DNA of 64,000 bases from NCBI RefSeq assembly GCF_039555535.1, contig NZ_CP154630.1, forward strand, positions 4,167,001 through 4,231,000, written 5' to 3'. The notes under the pieces are model-generated. The model made no database searches, was not told the DNA's origin, and saw only the letters and a program-made list of their open reading frames with translations. The stretch comes from Stenotrophomonas maltophilia (GTDB taxonomy: Bacteria > Pseudomonadota > Gammaproteobacteria > Xanthomonadales > Xanthomonadaceae). The position numbers and the translations under genes are program-made. How positions within the stretch are numbered: position 1 is the stretch's first letter; each line of letters opens with the position of its first letter. Shown in pieces: positions 17,358 through 25,407 of the stretch.

Positions 17358-18542
17358 ATGAGCACCCTGCCCCACACGCCGGGCTACAGCCGGCGCAGCC
17401 ATGAAATCGCCCCGTTCCACGTGATGTCCCTGCTGGCCCGCGCCCAGGCGCTGGAACAGGCGGGCCACGATGTGATCCACCTGGAGATCGGCGAACCGGA
17501 CTTCACCACCGCCGAACCGATCGTGCGTGCCGGACAGGCCGCACTGGCCGCCGGCCATACACGCTACACCGCCGCACGTGGCCTGCCGGCCCTGCGCCAG
17601 GCAATCAGCGGCTTCTATCGCAGCCACTACGGGCTGGACATCGACCCCGAGCGCATCCTGGTCACCCCTGGCGGCTCCGGGGCGCTGCTGCTGGCCAGCA
17701 GCCTGCTGGTCGACCCCGGCCGCCACTGGCTGCTGGCCGACCCCGGCTATCCGTGCAACCGCCACTTCCTGCGCCTGGTGGAAGGCGGCGCGCAGCTGGT
17801 GCCGGTCGGGCCGGAGACCGCCTATCAACTCACTCCGTCGCTGGTCGAACAGCACTGGAATGCCGACAGCGTCGGCGCGCTGGTCGCCTCGCCGGCCAAC
17901 CCCACCGGCACCGTGCTCTCCGCCGACGAACTGGCAGCCCTGTCGCAGACCCTGCACGCGCGCGGCGGCCACCTGGTGGTGGACGAGATCTACCACGGCC
18001 TGACCTACGGCCTGGATGCACCCAGCGTGCTGCAGGTGGACGACAGCGCATTCGTACTGAACAGTTTTTCCAAGTACTTCGGCATGACCGGCTGGCGGCT
18101 GGGCTGGCTGGTGGCACCGCCGGCGGCGGTGCCGGACCTGGAGAAGCTGGCGCAGAACCTGTACATCAGCGCCTCGAGCATCGCCCAGCATGCCGCACTG
18201 GCGTGTTTCAGCGAGGAAGCGATGGCGATCTTCGAGCAGCGTCGCGAAGCCTTCCGCCAGCGCCGCGATTTCCTCCTGCCGGCATTGCGTGAACTGGGCT
18301 TCCGCATCGAAGTCGAGCCGCAGGGTGCGTTCTACCTGTACGCCGATGTCAGCGCATTCACCGGTGACGCGCAGGCGTTCTGCGCCCATTTCCTGGAAAC
18401 CGAGCACGTGGCATTCACGCCGGGGCTGGATTTCGGCTTCCACCGTGCGAACCAGCACGTGCGGTTGGCCTACACGCAGGAAGTGCCGCGGTTGCAGGAG
18501 GCGGTGGAGCGGATCGCGCGCGGGTTGAAGCATTTCCGGTAG
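17358..18542 (+). CDS. Class I/II PLP-dependent aminotransferase
   Basis: A 394-residue fold-type I aminotransferase of the aspartate/aromatic group. Visible features are the N-terminal MSLLARAQALEQAGHDVIHLEIGEPDF, SPANPTGTVLS, the Asp of VDEIYHGLTYG, and the PLP-binding Lys in NSFSKYFGMTGWRLGWLVAP. The C-terminal substrate-binding Arg lies in NQHVRLAYTQ. The start MSTLPHTPGYSRRS is the first ATG after the palindrome. It stands alone between two S9 peptidase genes. The stop codon TAG is part of the following SMAG repeat. The substrate cannot be assigned; an alanine/aspartate-type role is most likely. Confidence 0.88.
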   Translation: MSTLPHTPGYSRRSHEIAPFHVMSLLARAQALEQAGHDVIHLEIGEPDFTTAEPIVRAGQAALAAGHTRYTAARGLPALRQAISGFYRSHYGLDIDPERILVTPGGSGALLLASSLLVDPGRHWLLADPGYPCNRHFLRLVEGGAQLVPVGPETAYQLTPSLVEQHWNADSVGALVASPANPTGTVLSADELAALSQTLHARGGHLVVDEIYHGLTYGLDAPSVLQVDDSAFVLNSFSKYFGMTGWRLGWLVAPPAAVPDLEKLAQNLYISASSIAQHAALACFSEEAMAIFEQRREAFRQRRDFLLPALRELGFRIEVEPQGAFYLYADVSAFTGDAQAFCAHFLETEHVAFTPGLDFGFHRANQHVRLAYTQEVPRLQEAVERIARGLKHFR

Positions 18543-18606
18543 CGCCGGGCCATGCCCGGCGGCATCCTGCCGCGCTACGCGCGCGCCGGGCATGGCCCGG
18601 CGCTAC
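18539..18606. repeat. SMAG-type double palindrome supplying the aminotransferase stop codon
   Basis: GTAGCGCCGGGCCATGCCCGGC and the inverted GCCGGGCATGGCCCGGCGCTAC. The GTAG of the left arm contains the TAG stop of the aminotransferase gene (18540-18542). Confidence 0.88.
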
Positions 18607-18611
18607 CCGAT

Positions 18612-18647
18612 AACGGAAAACGCCGCCCTGGGGCGGCGTTTTCCGTT
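18612..18647. terminator. Bidirectional terminator between convergent genes
   Basis: AACGGAAAACGCCGCC, loop CTGG, GGCGGCGTTTTCCGTT. It serves both the aminotransferase (+) and the prolyl oligopeptidase (-). Confidence 0.88.
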
Positions 18648-18651
18648 CTGC

Positions 18652-20748
18652 TTACTTACCGCCGAGGCGTTCCCACAGGAAGCTGTAGGCCAGCGCCGAC
18701 ATGTGTGCGGCCTGCGCGTTGTTGGCTGCGCCGCCGTGGCCACCTTCGATGTTCTCGTAGTAGGTCACGTCCTTGCCGGCGTCGATCATCTTCGCCGCCA
18801 TCTTGCGGGCATGGCCCGGGTGCACGCGGTCATCGCGGGTGGAGGTGGTGAACAGCACCGGCGGGTAGTTCTTCTTCGCGTCGAACAGGTGGTACGGCGA
18901 GAAGGTCTTGATGAACTCCCAGTCGCTGGTATCCGGGTTGCCGTACTCGGCCATCCACGACGCACCGGCCAGCAGGTGGCTGTAGCGCTTCATGTCCAGC
19001 AGCGGCACCTGCACCACCACCGCACCGAACAGCTCCGGGTACTGGGTCAGCATGTTCCCGGTCAGCAGGCCACCATTGCTGCCGCCCTGCACACCCAGGT
19101 GCTTGGCGGTGGTGATCTTGCGCTTGACCAGATCGCGTGCCACGGCGGCCATGTCTTCATAGGCCTTGTGGCGGTTCTGCTTCAGCGCCGCCTGGTGCCA
19201 GCGCGGGCCGTACTCGCCGCCGCCACGGATGTTGGCAACCACGTACACGCCGCCCTTCTCCAGCCAGGCGCGGCCCATGCCACCGGAGTAGCCCGGGGTC
19301 AGCGAGATTTCGAAACCACCGTAGCCATACAGCAGGGTCGGGTTGGAGCCGTCCAGCTTCATCGCCTTGTCGTGCACCACGAAGTACGGCACGCGGGTTC
19401 CGTCCTTGCTGGTGGCGAAGTGTTGCTCGATCACCTTGCCCTTGGCATCGAAGAAGGCCGGCATGGTCTTCAGCGTTTCCGGGGCCTGTCCGATCTCGGC
19501 CAGCGCCAGGGTGGTCGGGGTCAGGTAGTCGGTGGCGGTCAGCCACACCGCGTCGCTGTCGTTGCTGTCGACCGCGGACACGCCCAGCGTGCCGAAGGCC
19601 GGCGCGCCGACGAAGCGGCTGGTCTGCCAGCCATTGGCGCCCGGGGTCAGCACCGACAGGCGGTTCTTGACGTCATCCAGCACGTTCAGCACCAGATGGC
19701 TCTTGGTCCAGGTGGCGCCGGCCAGCGAGGTGGTCGCAGTCGGGGTGAACAACACGTCGAACTCGCGCTTGCCGGCCAGGAAGTCATCCAGCCTGGTCGC
19801 CAGCAGCGAACCGGACGCATAGGTCTTGCCACCCACGGTCCACGGATCACGCAGCTCCAGGGTCAGCCACTGCTTGTGCAGGCCCTTCTCGGCCGAGTTC
19901 GGCGCGTCGATCTTGGTCAGCGTGCCATCGTCGCCGCGCAGGTAGATCTCGTTGTTGTAGAACGCCAGCGTGCGGCTGACCAGGTTGCGTTCGAAGCCCG
20001 GAGTGTCATCGTGCATCGCCGCGATGTACATGTCTTCCGGCTTGCCTTCATACACCACGCTGGCGGAGGCCATCGGCGTACCACGCTTCCACAGCTTGGC
20101 CACGCGCGGGTAGCCGGAGGTGGTCATCGAGCCGGCACCGAAGTCGGTGTAGACGAACACGGTGTCGCGATCGATCCAGTTCAGGCCACCCTTCGACTCG
20201 GGACGGAAGAAGCCGTCCTTGATCCAGCTCTTGCTGGATAGATCGAATTCGCGGGTGACGTCGGCATCGGCACCACCGCGCGACAGCGCGATCAGGCAGC
20301 GGCTGTAGTCCGGGCGCAGGCAGTCGGCGCCGTGCCAGACCCAGTTCTCGCCCTCGGCCTTGTTCAGCGCATCCAGGTCGAGCACGGTTTCCCACTGCGG
20401 CGAGGCCTTGCGGTACTCGGCCAGCGTGGTGCGCCGCCACAGGCCGCGCTCGTGCTGCTGGTCCTTCCAGAAGTTGTAGTAGTAGTCGCCGATCTTCTGC
20501 ACGGCGGGAATCTTGGCGTCGGAGTCGAGCACCTCGCGGATGCTGGTCTCCATCTGCTTGAAAGCCGGGGTCTGCGCCAGGCGCGCTTCGGACTTGGCGT
20601 TCTGTTCCTTGACCCAGGACAGCGGCTTGTCGCCGGTGACGTCCTCCAGCCAGGCGTAGCGATCGGTGTCTTCAGCGGCCACGGCGGTCCCCACCGAGGC
20701 AGCGGTCATCATGCCGGCCAACAGGCAGGCGGAAGCGAGTCGAGACAT
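18652..20748 (-). CDS. Exported prolyl oligopeptidase (S9A)
   Basis: A 698-residue serine peptidase that cleaves short peptides after proline. The signal peptide MSRLASACLLAGMMTAASVGTAVAA predicts export. The family N-terminal motif DRYAWLEDVTGDKPLSWV is followed by the propeller and the C-terminal hydrolase domain. The triad is Ser in VQGGSNGGLLTGNML, Asp in TRDDRVHPGHARKM, and His in IEGGHGGAANNAQ. GYGGFEISLTPGYSG forms the oxyanion-side loop. It is the second S9 enzyme within 6 kb and is convergent with the aminotransferase. Extracytoplasmic POPs of this kind are common in Xanthomonadaceae. Confidence 0.93.
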   Translation of the reverse strand: MSRLASACLLAGMMTAASVGTAVAAEDTDRYAWLEDVTGDKPLSWVKEQNAKSEARLAQTPAFKQMETSIREVLDSDAKIPAVQKIGDYYYNFWKDQQHERGLWRRTTLAEYRKASPQWETVLDLDALNKAEGENWVWHGADCLRPDYSRCLIALSRGGADADVTREFDLSSKSWIKDGFFRPESKGGLNWIDRDTVFVYTDFGAGSMTTSGYPRVAKLWKRGTPMASASVVYEGKPEDMYIAAMHDDTPGFERNLVSRTLAFYNNEIYLRGDDGTLTKIDAPNSAEKGLHKQWLTLELRDPWTVGGKTYASGSLLATRLDDFLAGKREFDVLFTPTATTSLAGATWTKSHLVLNVLDDVKNRLSVLTPGANGWQTSRFVGAPAFGTLGVSAVDSNDSDAVWLTATDYLTPTTLALAEIGQAPETLKTMPAFFDAKGKVIEQHFATSKDGTRVPYFVVHDKAMKLDGSNPTLLYGYGGFEISLTPGYSGGMGRAWLEKGGVYVVANIRGGGEYGPRWHQAALKQNRHKAYEDMAAVARDLVKRKITTAKHLGVQGGSNGGLLTGNMLTQYPELFGAVVVQVPLLDMKRYSHLLAGASWMAEYGNPDTSDWEFIKTFSPYHLFDAKKNYPPVLFTTSTRDDRVHPGHARKMAAKMIDAGKDVTYYENIEGGHGGAANNAQAAHMSALAYSFLWERLGGK

Positions 20749-20817
20749 TGCAGCTCCAGGCAGTCATAAGCCGTGGAACGCTAGCATGGATCGCTGCAGC
20801 CGCCCCCGTGTCGAAGG

Positions 20818-21147
20818 TCAGGCCGCGGCGGTCGAGCTACGGCGGCCACCACGGACGGCGCCACGGCCGCGGCGTCGCGCCTGTCCACCGGTGCGACGGG
20901 CCAGCCGCAACCACGACAGGCGCGGCGCAGGGAAGCGCAGCAGCGCCCACCAGGCCACCAGCGGCATGCCCACCAGCCACATCGGCAGCCAGCCCAGCCA
21001 GGCGTTGCTGCCACGCGCGGCTGGCCAGACCAGTACCAGCGCCAGGCCGGCCAGAGCGACCTGACGCACGCTGCGCAGCAGGCGCGGATGGGCGCGTTCA
21101 ATGATGACGCGTTCAGTTGCAGGGCGACGAACGGAACGAGCGTTCAT
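20818..21147 (-). CDS. Small two-helix membrane protein, function unknown
   Basis: A 109-residue protein that I do not recognise. It starts MNARSVRRPATERVIIERAHPRLL, with GGAGAA upstream. Two hydrophobic segments follow: VRQVALAGLALVLVWPAA and WLGWLPMWLVGMPLVAWWALLRF. The C-terminal third is very Arg/Gly-rich (RRTGGQARRRGRGAVRGGRR), likely cytoplasmic and basic. It lies divergent to the lipocalin gene across 127 bp. The coding case rests on the ribosome-binding site and membrane-protein composition. Confidence 0.6.
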   Translation of the reverse strand: MNARSVRRPATERVIIERAHPRLLRSVRQVALAGLALVLVWPAARGSNAWLGWLPMWLVGMPLVAWWALLRFPAPRLSWLRLARRTGGQARRRGRGAVRGGRRSSTAAA

Positions 21148-21274
21148 GGGGCTTCTCCGGTGGACAATGCAACACAGCTTGGGCAAGGCCCTTCTCACAG
21201 GTTGCGACACCATTGACGGATCGCGTGCACACAGTCGACCATGCGCGTGCAAGCCCACTGGAGCCCGCTCCCGC

Positions 21275-21877
21275 ATGACTTCGATCCGCCCGCTCTGCGC
21301 CGCGCTGCTGGCCCTTTCCCTGGCCGGCCCCGCCGTGGCCGCCAGTGAGCCGCCGTCGCCCCGTACCAGCGCCTCTGGTGCGGCTGCCCTGGACGCACCG
21401 ATCGACCTGAAGCGCTTCATGGGCACCTGGTACGTGATCGGCCGCGTGCCGAACTTCATCGAACGTGGCCATGTCGCCAGCGTCAACGAGTACGAACTGC
21501 GCGACGCACACAAGGTCGGCATCACCTACCGCTACCGTGATGGCTTCGGCGAACCGCTGCAGGAAGTGCGTGCCCGCGCCAGCGTCGACCCGGACAGCGG
21601 CAACCACGGCTGGCGTACCTGGTTCTACCGCGTCGTGCCGACCCATTCGCGGGTGCTGGAAGTGGCACCGGATTATTCCTGGGCGCTGATCGGCTACCCC
21701 GGCCGTGAGATGGCCTGGATCTTCTCGCGCACCCCGGACATGGACAAAGGCCTCTACAAGGAGCTGGCCGAGCGCCTGCGCGACGAGTACGGCGTGAACA
21801 CCGACAAGCTCAAGCGCGTGCCGCAGCACCCCGAGCAGGTCGGCAAGCTGGGCTACGAAGTGCCGAACGTGCGTTGA
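21275..21877 (+). CDS. Lipocalin family protein (Blc-like)
   Basis: A 200-residue bacterial lipocalin that binds lipids or other hydrophobic ligands in the envelope. It has a cleavable signal MTSIRPLCAALLALSLAGPAVAA and no lipobox cysteine, so it is periplasmic rather than lipid-anchored like E. coli Blc. The lipocalin signature is FMGTWYVIGRVPNFIERGHVASVNEYEL (Gly-x-Trp), followed by eight short strands and the motif YSWALIGYPGREMAWIFSRTP. The C-terminal helix is KELAERLRDEYGVNTDKL. It stands alone and is followed by a SMAG palindrome. Confidence 0.87.
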   Translation: MTSIRPLCAALLALSLAGPAVAASEPPSPRTSASGAAALDAPIDLKRFMGTWYVIGRVPNFIERGHVASVNEYELRDAHKVGITYRYRDGFGEPLQEVRARASVDPDSGNHGWRTWFYRVVPTHSRVLEVAPDYSWALIGYPGREMAWIFSRTPDMDKGLYKELAERLRDEYGVNTDKLKRVPQHPEQVGKLGYEVPNVR

Positions 21878-21883
21878 CCGCAT

Positions 21884-21954
21884 GTGGAATAGCCGGCCAG
21901 CGGCCGGCACTACCGTTTCCAGACAATGGGTTAGAGCCGGCCGCTGGCCGGCTG
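21884..21954. repeat. SMAG-type palindrome (degenerate left end)
   Basis: ATAGCCGGCCAGCGGCCGGCACTAC followed by TTAGAGCCGGCCGCTGGCCGGCT. Two hairpin units lie between the convergent lipocalin and metI genes; the usual GTAG is altered. Confidence 0.65.
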
Positions 21955-21997
21955 CCGCGATGCACCGGGCGACGCCGGGGCAGCACGGGGCGCCGCG

Positions 21998-22687
21998 TCA
22001 TTTGCGGCTGTAATGCGCGACCAGGCGGTCGCCGAGCATCTGCAGCAGCTGCACCAGGATCAGCAGCAGGACCACCGTGACCAGGGCCACGTCGGTGTGC
22101 GAGCGCTGGTAGCCATCGCGGAACGCCAGGTCGCCGAGGCCACCGGAACCGATCGCGCCGCCCATCGCCGTGAAACCAATCAGCGCCACGGTGGTGACCG
22201 TCGCACCGGCAATCAGGCCGGGGCGCGCTTCGGGCAGCAGCACGCGGGTGACCAGCTGCCAGGTGGTGGCGCCCATCGCCTGGGTCGCCTCGATCACGCC
22301 CCGGTCGACTTCACGCAGCGCGGTCTCGACCAAGCGCGCATAGAATGGTGCCGCGCCGATCACCAGCGGCACGATCGCACCGCGCACGCCCAGCGAGGTT
22401 CCCATCAGGAGCAGGGTGACCGGGATCAGCACGATCATCAGGATGATGAAGGGCACCGAACGCAGCAGGTTCACCACCAGCGCCAGCACGCCATAGGCGA
22501 ACGGCCGGCGCTTCATCTGCGGTGCGCCGAACAGGTACAGCAGCACACCCAGCGGCAGGCCGATGGCCAGGGTCAGCGGCAGCGAACCGAGCAGCATCAG
22601 CAACGTGTCGATGGTGGCCTGGCCGATGTCGGCCCACTTGCCCGCATCCAGGTGGCGGAAGAAGCCGCCGGCAGTAGCGATGATCAT
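21998..22687 (-). CDS. metI: Methionine ABC transporter permease MetI
   Basis: A 229-residue inner-membrane permease of the methionine uptake transporter family. Five hydrophobic helices are visible, starting [30 protein letters not shown]. The EAA coupling loop reads [35 protein letters not shown], the MetN contact site. The ATG overlaps the metN stop by four bases, so the pair is translationally coupled. The usual third gene, metQ (substrate-binding lipoprotein), does not follow: the next element is a SMAG repeat and then a convergent gene. Confidence 0.93.
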   Translation of the reverse strand: MIIATAGGFFRHLDAGKWADIGQATIDTLLMLLGSLPLTLAIGLPLGVLLYLFGAPQMKRRPFAYGVLALVVNLLRSVPFIILMIVLIPVTLLLMGTSLGVRGAIVPLVIGAAPFYARLVETALREVDRGVIEATQAMGATTWQLVTRVLLPEARPGLIAGATVTTVALIGFTAMGGAIGSGGLGDLAFRDGYQRSHTDVALVTVVLLLILVQLLQMLGDRLVAHYSRK

Positions 22688-23691
22688 CGACGCAGCTCCT
22701 CAACATGCACGCCGGCGGCCACGAACGCGGCCTGCGCGGCGGACTGGTCGCCGCCCACCAGGGCGACCACCAGCTGGCCATACGGGGTGTCCTTGATCCG
22801 GTCGATACGGCCGGACAGGATGTTGTAGTCGACCCCGGTCTGCCGCGCGACGCTGCCGAGCAGGGGTTCGTAGGTGTCGCCGCCGAGGAAGGTCAGGCGC
22901 ACGATGCGGCCCCCGACCACGTCGAAATCGCGGTGCAGCGCGCCCTCGTCCACATGCTCCGATTCGCTGACGAACCGGCGCGTGGTCGGGTGCTGCGGGT
23001 GCAGGAACACGCGGGTGACCGGCCCGGTCTCGACCATCTGGCCGGCGTCGAGCACGGCCACGCGGTCGCAGACGCGGCGGATCACATCCATCTCATGGGT
23101 GATCAGCACGATGGTCAGGCCCAGCTCGCGATTGATCTTCGACAGCAGCGACAGCACAGACGCGGTGGTCTGCGGGTCAAGCGCACTGGTCGCCTCGTCG
23201 CACAGCAGGATCTGCGGACGGGTCGCCAGCGCACGCGCAATGCCCACGCGCTGCTTCTGTCCGCCGGACAGCTGTGCCGGGTACTTCTGCGCATGCGCTT
23301 CCAGGCCAACGGTCTGCAGCAGCTCGGCCACACGCGCGTCGATTTCCGCTTTCGGCGTGCCGGCCAGCTCCAGCGGGAAGGCCACATTGCCGGCCACGGT
23401 GCGCGAGGACAGCAGGTTGAAGTGCTGGAAGATCATGCCGATGCGCCGGCGCAGCGCGCGCAGGCCGTCCGCGTCCAGCGCGGTGACATCCTCGCCGCCG
23501 ATCAGCAGACGGCCACCGCTGGGCTCTTCCAGGCGGTTGATCATGCGGATCAACGTCGACTTGCCGGCGCCGGAATGGCCGATGATGCCGAATACCTCAC
23601 CAGCTTCGATGGTCAGGTCCAGCGGTTGCAGCGCGCTGACTTCGCGGCCGGCAACGGCATAGGATTTGTGCAGGCGCTGGAACTCGATCAC
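22684..23691 (-). CDS. metN: Methionine ABC transporter ATP-binding protein MetN
   Basis: A 335-residue ATPase driving D/L-methionine import. It starts with GTG at 23691 ([21 protein letters not shown]). Walker A is [13 protein letters not shown], the signature [15 protein letters not shown], and Walker [17 protein letters not shown], followed by the H-loop [16 protein letters not shown]. The last ~90 residues form the NIL regulatory domain, which binds methionine and causes trans-inhibition in E. coli MetN. It is the first gene of metNI. A possible regulatory palindrome lies about 90 bp upstream. Confidence 0.95.
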   Translation of the reverse strand: MIEFQRLHKSYAVAGREVSALQPLDLTIEAGEVFGIIGHSGAGKSTLIRMINRLEEPSGGRLLIGGEDVTALDADGLRALRRRIGMIFQHFNLLSSRTVAGNVAFPLELAGTPKAEIDARVAELLQTVGLEAHAQKYPAQLSGGQKQRVGIARALATRPQILLCDEATSALDPQTTASVLSLLSKINRELGLTIVLITHEMDVIRRVCDRVAVLDAGQMVETGPVTRVFLHPQHPTTRRFVSESEHVDEGALHRDFDVVGGRIVRLTFLGGDTYEPLLGSVARQTGVDYNILSGRIDRIKDTPYGQLVVALVGGDQSAAQAAFVAAGVHVEELRR

Positions 23692-23777
23692 GGGCGTGGC
23701 TCACCGGCTGGGTGACGGAAGGGGGCGTGCAGCCTACCAGCGCCGGCGCTCGCGCGCCCGCGCCATGGGCCAGAATG

Positions 23778-23796
23778 TTATTCCTTTTGGTTCTAA
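23778..23796. promoter_or_regulatory. Operator-like inverted repeat upstream of metN
   Basis: TTATTCCTTTTGGTTCTAA is an imperfect dyad (TTAxxCC...GGxxxTAA) in an AT-rich island within very GC-rich DNA, about 90 bp before the metN start. It resembles LysR-type sites of sulfur-metabolism genes, but the regulator is not identifiable from this window. Confidence 0.4.
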
Positions 23797-23821
23797 GGCG
23801 CCCGTGACGGTGATTGAGCCG

Positions 23822-23882
23822 AGGTCAGAGCCCCTGCGGGGATCCGGCCCCGGGGTCGGATCCCCGCAGGGGCTCTGACCCC
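23822..23882. repeat. Extended GGGGTC-family palindrome (61 bp)
   Basis: AGGTCAGAGCCCCTGCGGGG and the inverted CCCCGCAGGGGCTCTGACC enclose GATCCGGCCCCGGGGTCGGAT. It looks like two members of the GGGGTC family fused head-to-head, and it is almost perfectly self-complementary. It lies between metN and the EamA gene. Confidence 0.8.
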
Positions 23883-23901
23883 ATTCCCCGGCCGACCCAG
23901 C

Positions 23902-24798
23902 TCAGGGATGATCAAGCGGCTTCGGCGGTTCCTGCCGGTTCACCCGCTCGCGGTGCAGCAGGTACAGCCCGGACGCCACGATGATCGCCGCACCCACCCA
24001 GGTATAGCCGTCCGGCAGCTGGCCCCAGAAGGCCAGGTCCCAACCGATCACCCAGACCAGGCCGCTGTACTCCAACGGCGCGATCATCGACGCCTCGCCC
24101 AGCTGGAAGGCCTTGGTCAGGGCGATCTGGCCCAGTGCCCCGGCCAGGCCCATGCCGGCGATGAGCGGCGCATGTGCCAGCTGCAGCGGTACCCAGCCGG
24201 GAAGGGCCAGCAGGCCCGCGCCGATCGCCATGATCACCAGGAACCAGACCACCATCGACTGCGAAGTATCGGTGCGGGTCAGCAGGCTGACCGTGATCGC
24301 AGCCACGGCATAGGCGGTGGCCGCGGCGAGCACCATCAGCCCCGGCACCGAGATGAAGCCATCCACGCCCGGCCGCAGCACCACCAGCACGCCAACCAGG
24401 CCGATGCCGATGGCCACCCAGCGCCGCGGCCCGACCCGTTCACCGAGCAGCGGTACCGAGAGTGCAGCGATCAGCAGCGGCGCAACGAAATAGATGGTGT
24501 AGGCGGTGGACAGCGGCAGGTCGCGCAGGGCGAACACGAAGCACCCGATCATCGCCATGCCCAGCGCGCCACGCAGCAGGTGCAGGCCCCAGCGCCGCGG
24601 CACCAGCGAGCGCGGGCCGGCACTGACCAGCACCCACACCAGCACGAACGGCAACGAGGCCGCGCCGCGCAGGAAGGTCACTTCCAGGGTGGGGTAGCTG
24701 GCCGACAGCTGCTTCATGCCAGCGTCCATCAGCGAAAAACAGGCGACCGCAGCGACCATCCAGGCCACCGCACGCGAGGGGGAGCGTTGCACGTTCAT
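23902..24798 (-). CDS. EamA/DMT-family transporter
   Basis: A 298-residue inner-membrane permease of the drug/metabolite transporter superfamily. It is built of two EamA repeats of about five helices each. The first runs from AVAWMVAAVACFSLMDAGMKQLS to WVAIGIGLVGVLVVLRPG and the second from GLMVLAAATAYAVAAITVSLL to WVGAAIIVASGLYLLHRERV. The N-terminal part matches RhaT-like or riboflavin-type exporters only at family level. The substrate is unknown; efflux of an amino acid or metabolite is the usual role. It is divergent from yajQ. Confidence 0.85.
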   Translation of the reverse strand: MNVQRSPSRAVAWMVAAVACFSLMDAGMKQLSASYPTLEVTFLRGAASLPFVLVWVLVSAGPRSLVPRRWGLHLLRGALGMAMIGCFVFALRDLPLSTAYTIYFVAPLLIAALSVPLLGERVGPRRWVAIGIGLVGVLVVLRPGVDGFISVPGLMVLAAATAYAVAAITVSLLTRTDTSQSMVVWFLVIMAIGAGLLALPGWVPLQLAHAPLIAGMGLAGALGQIALTKAFQLGEASMIAPLEYSGLVWVIGWDLAFWGQLPDGYTWVGAAIIVASGLYLLHRERVNRQEPPKPLDHP

Positions 24799-24889
24799 GC
24801 CCCATTATCGCCGACCGCGCGCCCCGCCGGGCGCCGGGCATGGGCGCCGCGATAGAATGGCCGCCACTGAATTCCGCGGAGCCACGCCC

Positions 24890-25372
24890 ATGCCTTCCTT
24901 CGACGTCGTGTCCGAAGTCGACACCCACGAGCTGACCAACGCCATCGACCAAGCCAACCGCGAACTGGCCACCCGCTTCGACTTCAAGGGCGTGGATGCC
25001 AAGTTCGAACGCGATGGCGACGTGATCAATCAGTTCGCGCCGACCGAATTCCAGCTCAAGCAGATGAACGACATCCTGCGTGCACGCCTGGCCGCGCGCG
25101 GCATCGATGTGCTCAGCCTGGAGTTCGGCGACATCGAGACCAACCTGGCCCAGGCCCGGCAGAAGATCACCGTCAAGCAGGGCATCGAGCAGAAGATCGC
25201 CAAGAAGATCGCCGCCGCGCTGAAGGAAGCGAAGCTGAAGGTGGAGAGCCAGATCAACGGCGACAAGCTGCGCGTGCAGGGCAAGAAGCGCGATGACCTG
25301 CAGGATGCCATCGCCGTGCTCAAGGCCGGCAAGTTCGAGCTGCCGCTGCAGTTCAACAATTTCCGCGATTGA
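24890..25372 (+). CDS. yajQ: YajQ-family nucleotide-binding protein
   Basis: A 160-residue cytoplasmic protein with two ferredoxin-like domains. It starts MPSFDVVSEVDTHELTNAIDQANRELATRFDFKGVDAKFE and ends VLKAGKFELPLQFNNFRD, both hallmark YajQ segments. In Xanthomonas campestris the orthologue has been described as a cyclic-di-GMP-binding effector that affects virulence gene transcription, and S. maltophilia YajQ is reported to act similarly; this rests on memory of the literature. The ATG is preceded by GCGGAG. A TAGAAT -10-like box lies at 24853-24858. Confidence 0.93.
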   Translation: MPSFDVVSEVDTHELTNAIDQANRELATRFDFKGVDAKFERDGDVINQFAPTEFQLKQMNDILRARLAARGIDVLSLEFGDIETNLAQARQKITVKQGIEQKIAKKIAAALKEAKLKVESQINGDKLRVQGKKRDDLQDAIAVLKAGKFELPLQFNNFRD

Positions 25373-25377
25373 TCTGC

Positions 25378-25398
25378 CCGCCGGGCATGGCCCGGCGG
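25378..25398. repeat. Short hairpin between convergent genes
   Basis: CCGCCGGGC, ATG loop, GCCCGGCGG. It is a SMAG core without the GTAG/CTAC ends, placed after yajQ. Confidence 0.5.
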
Positions 25399-25407
25399 AC
25401 TGCAACG

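Noticed and set aside
14551..17361. A 936-codon plus-strand frame opposite the S9 peptidase
   Set aside because: It is antisense to the oligopeptidase B-like gene and to the palindromes, with Val/His-rich low-complexity composition and no ribosome-binding site.
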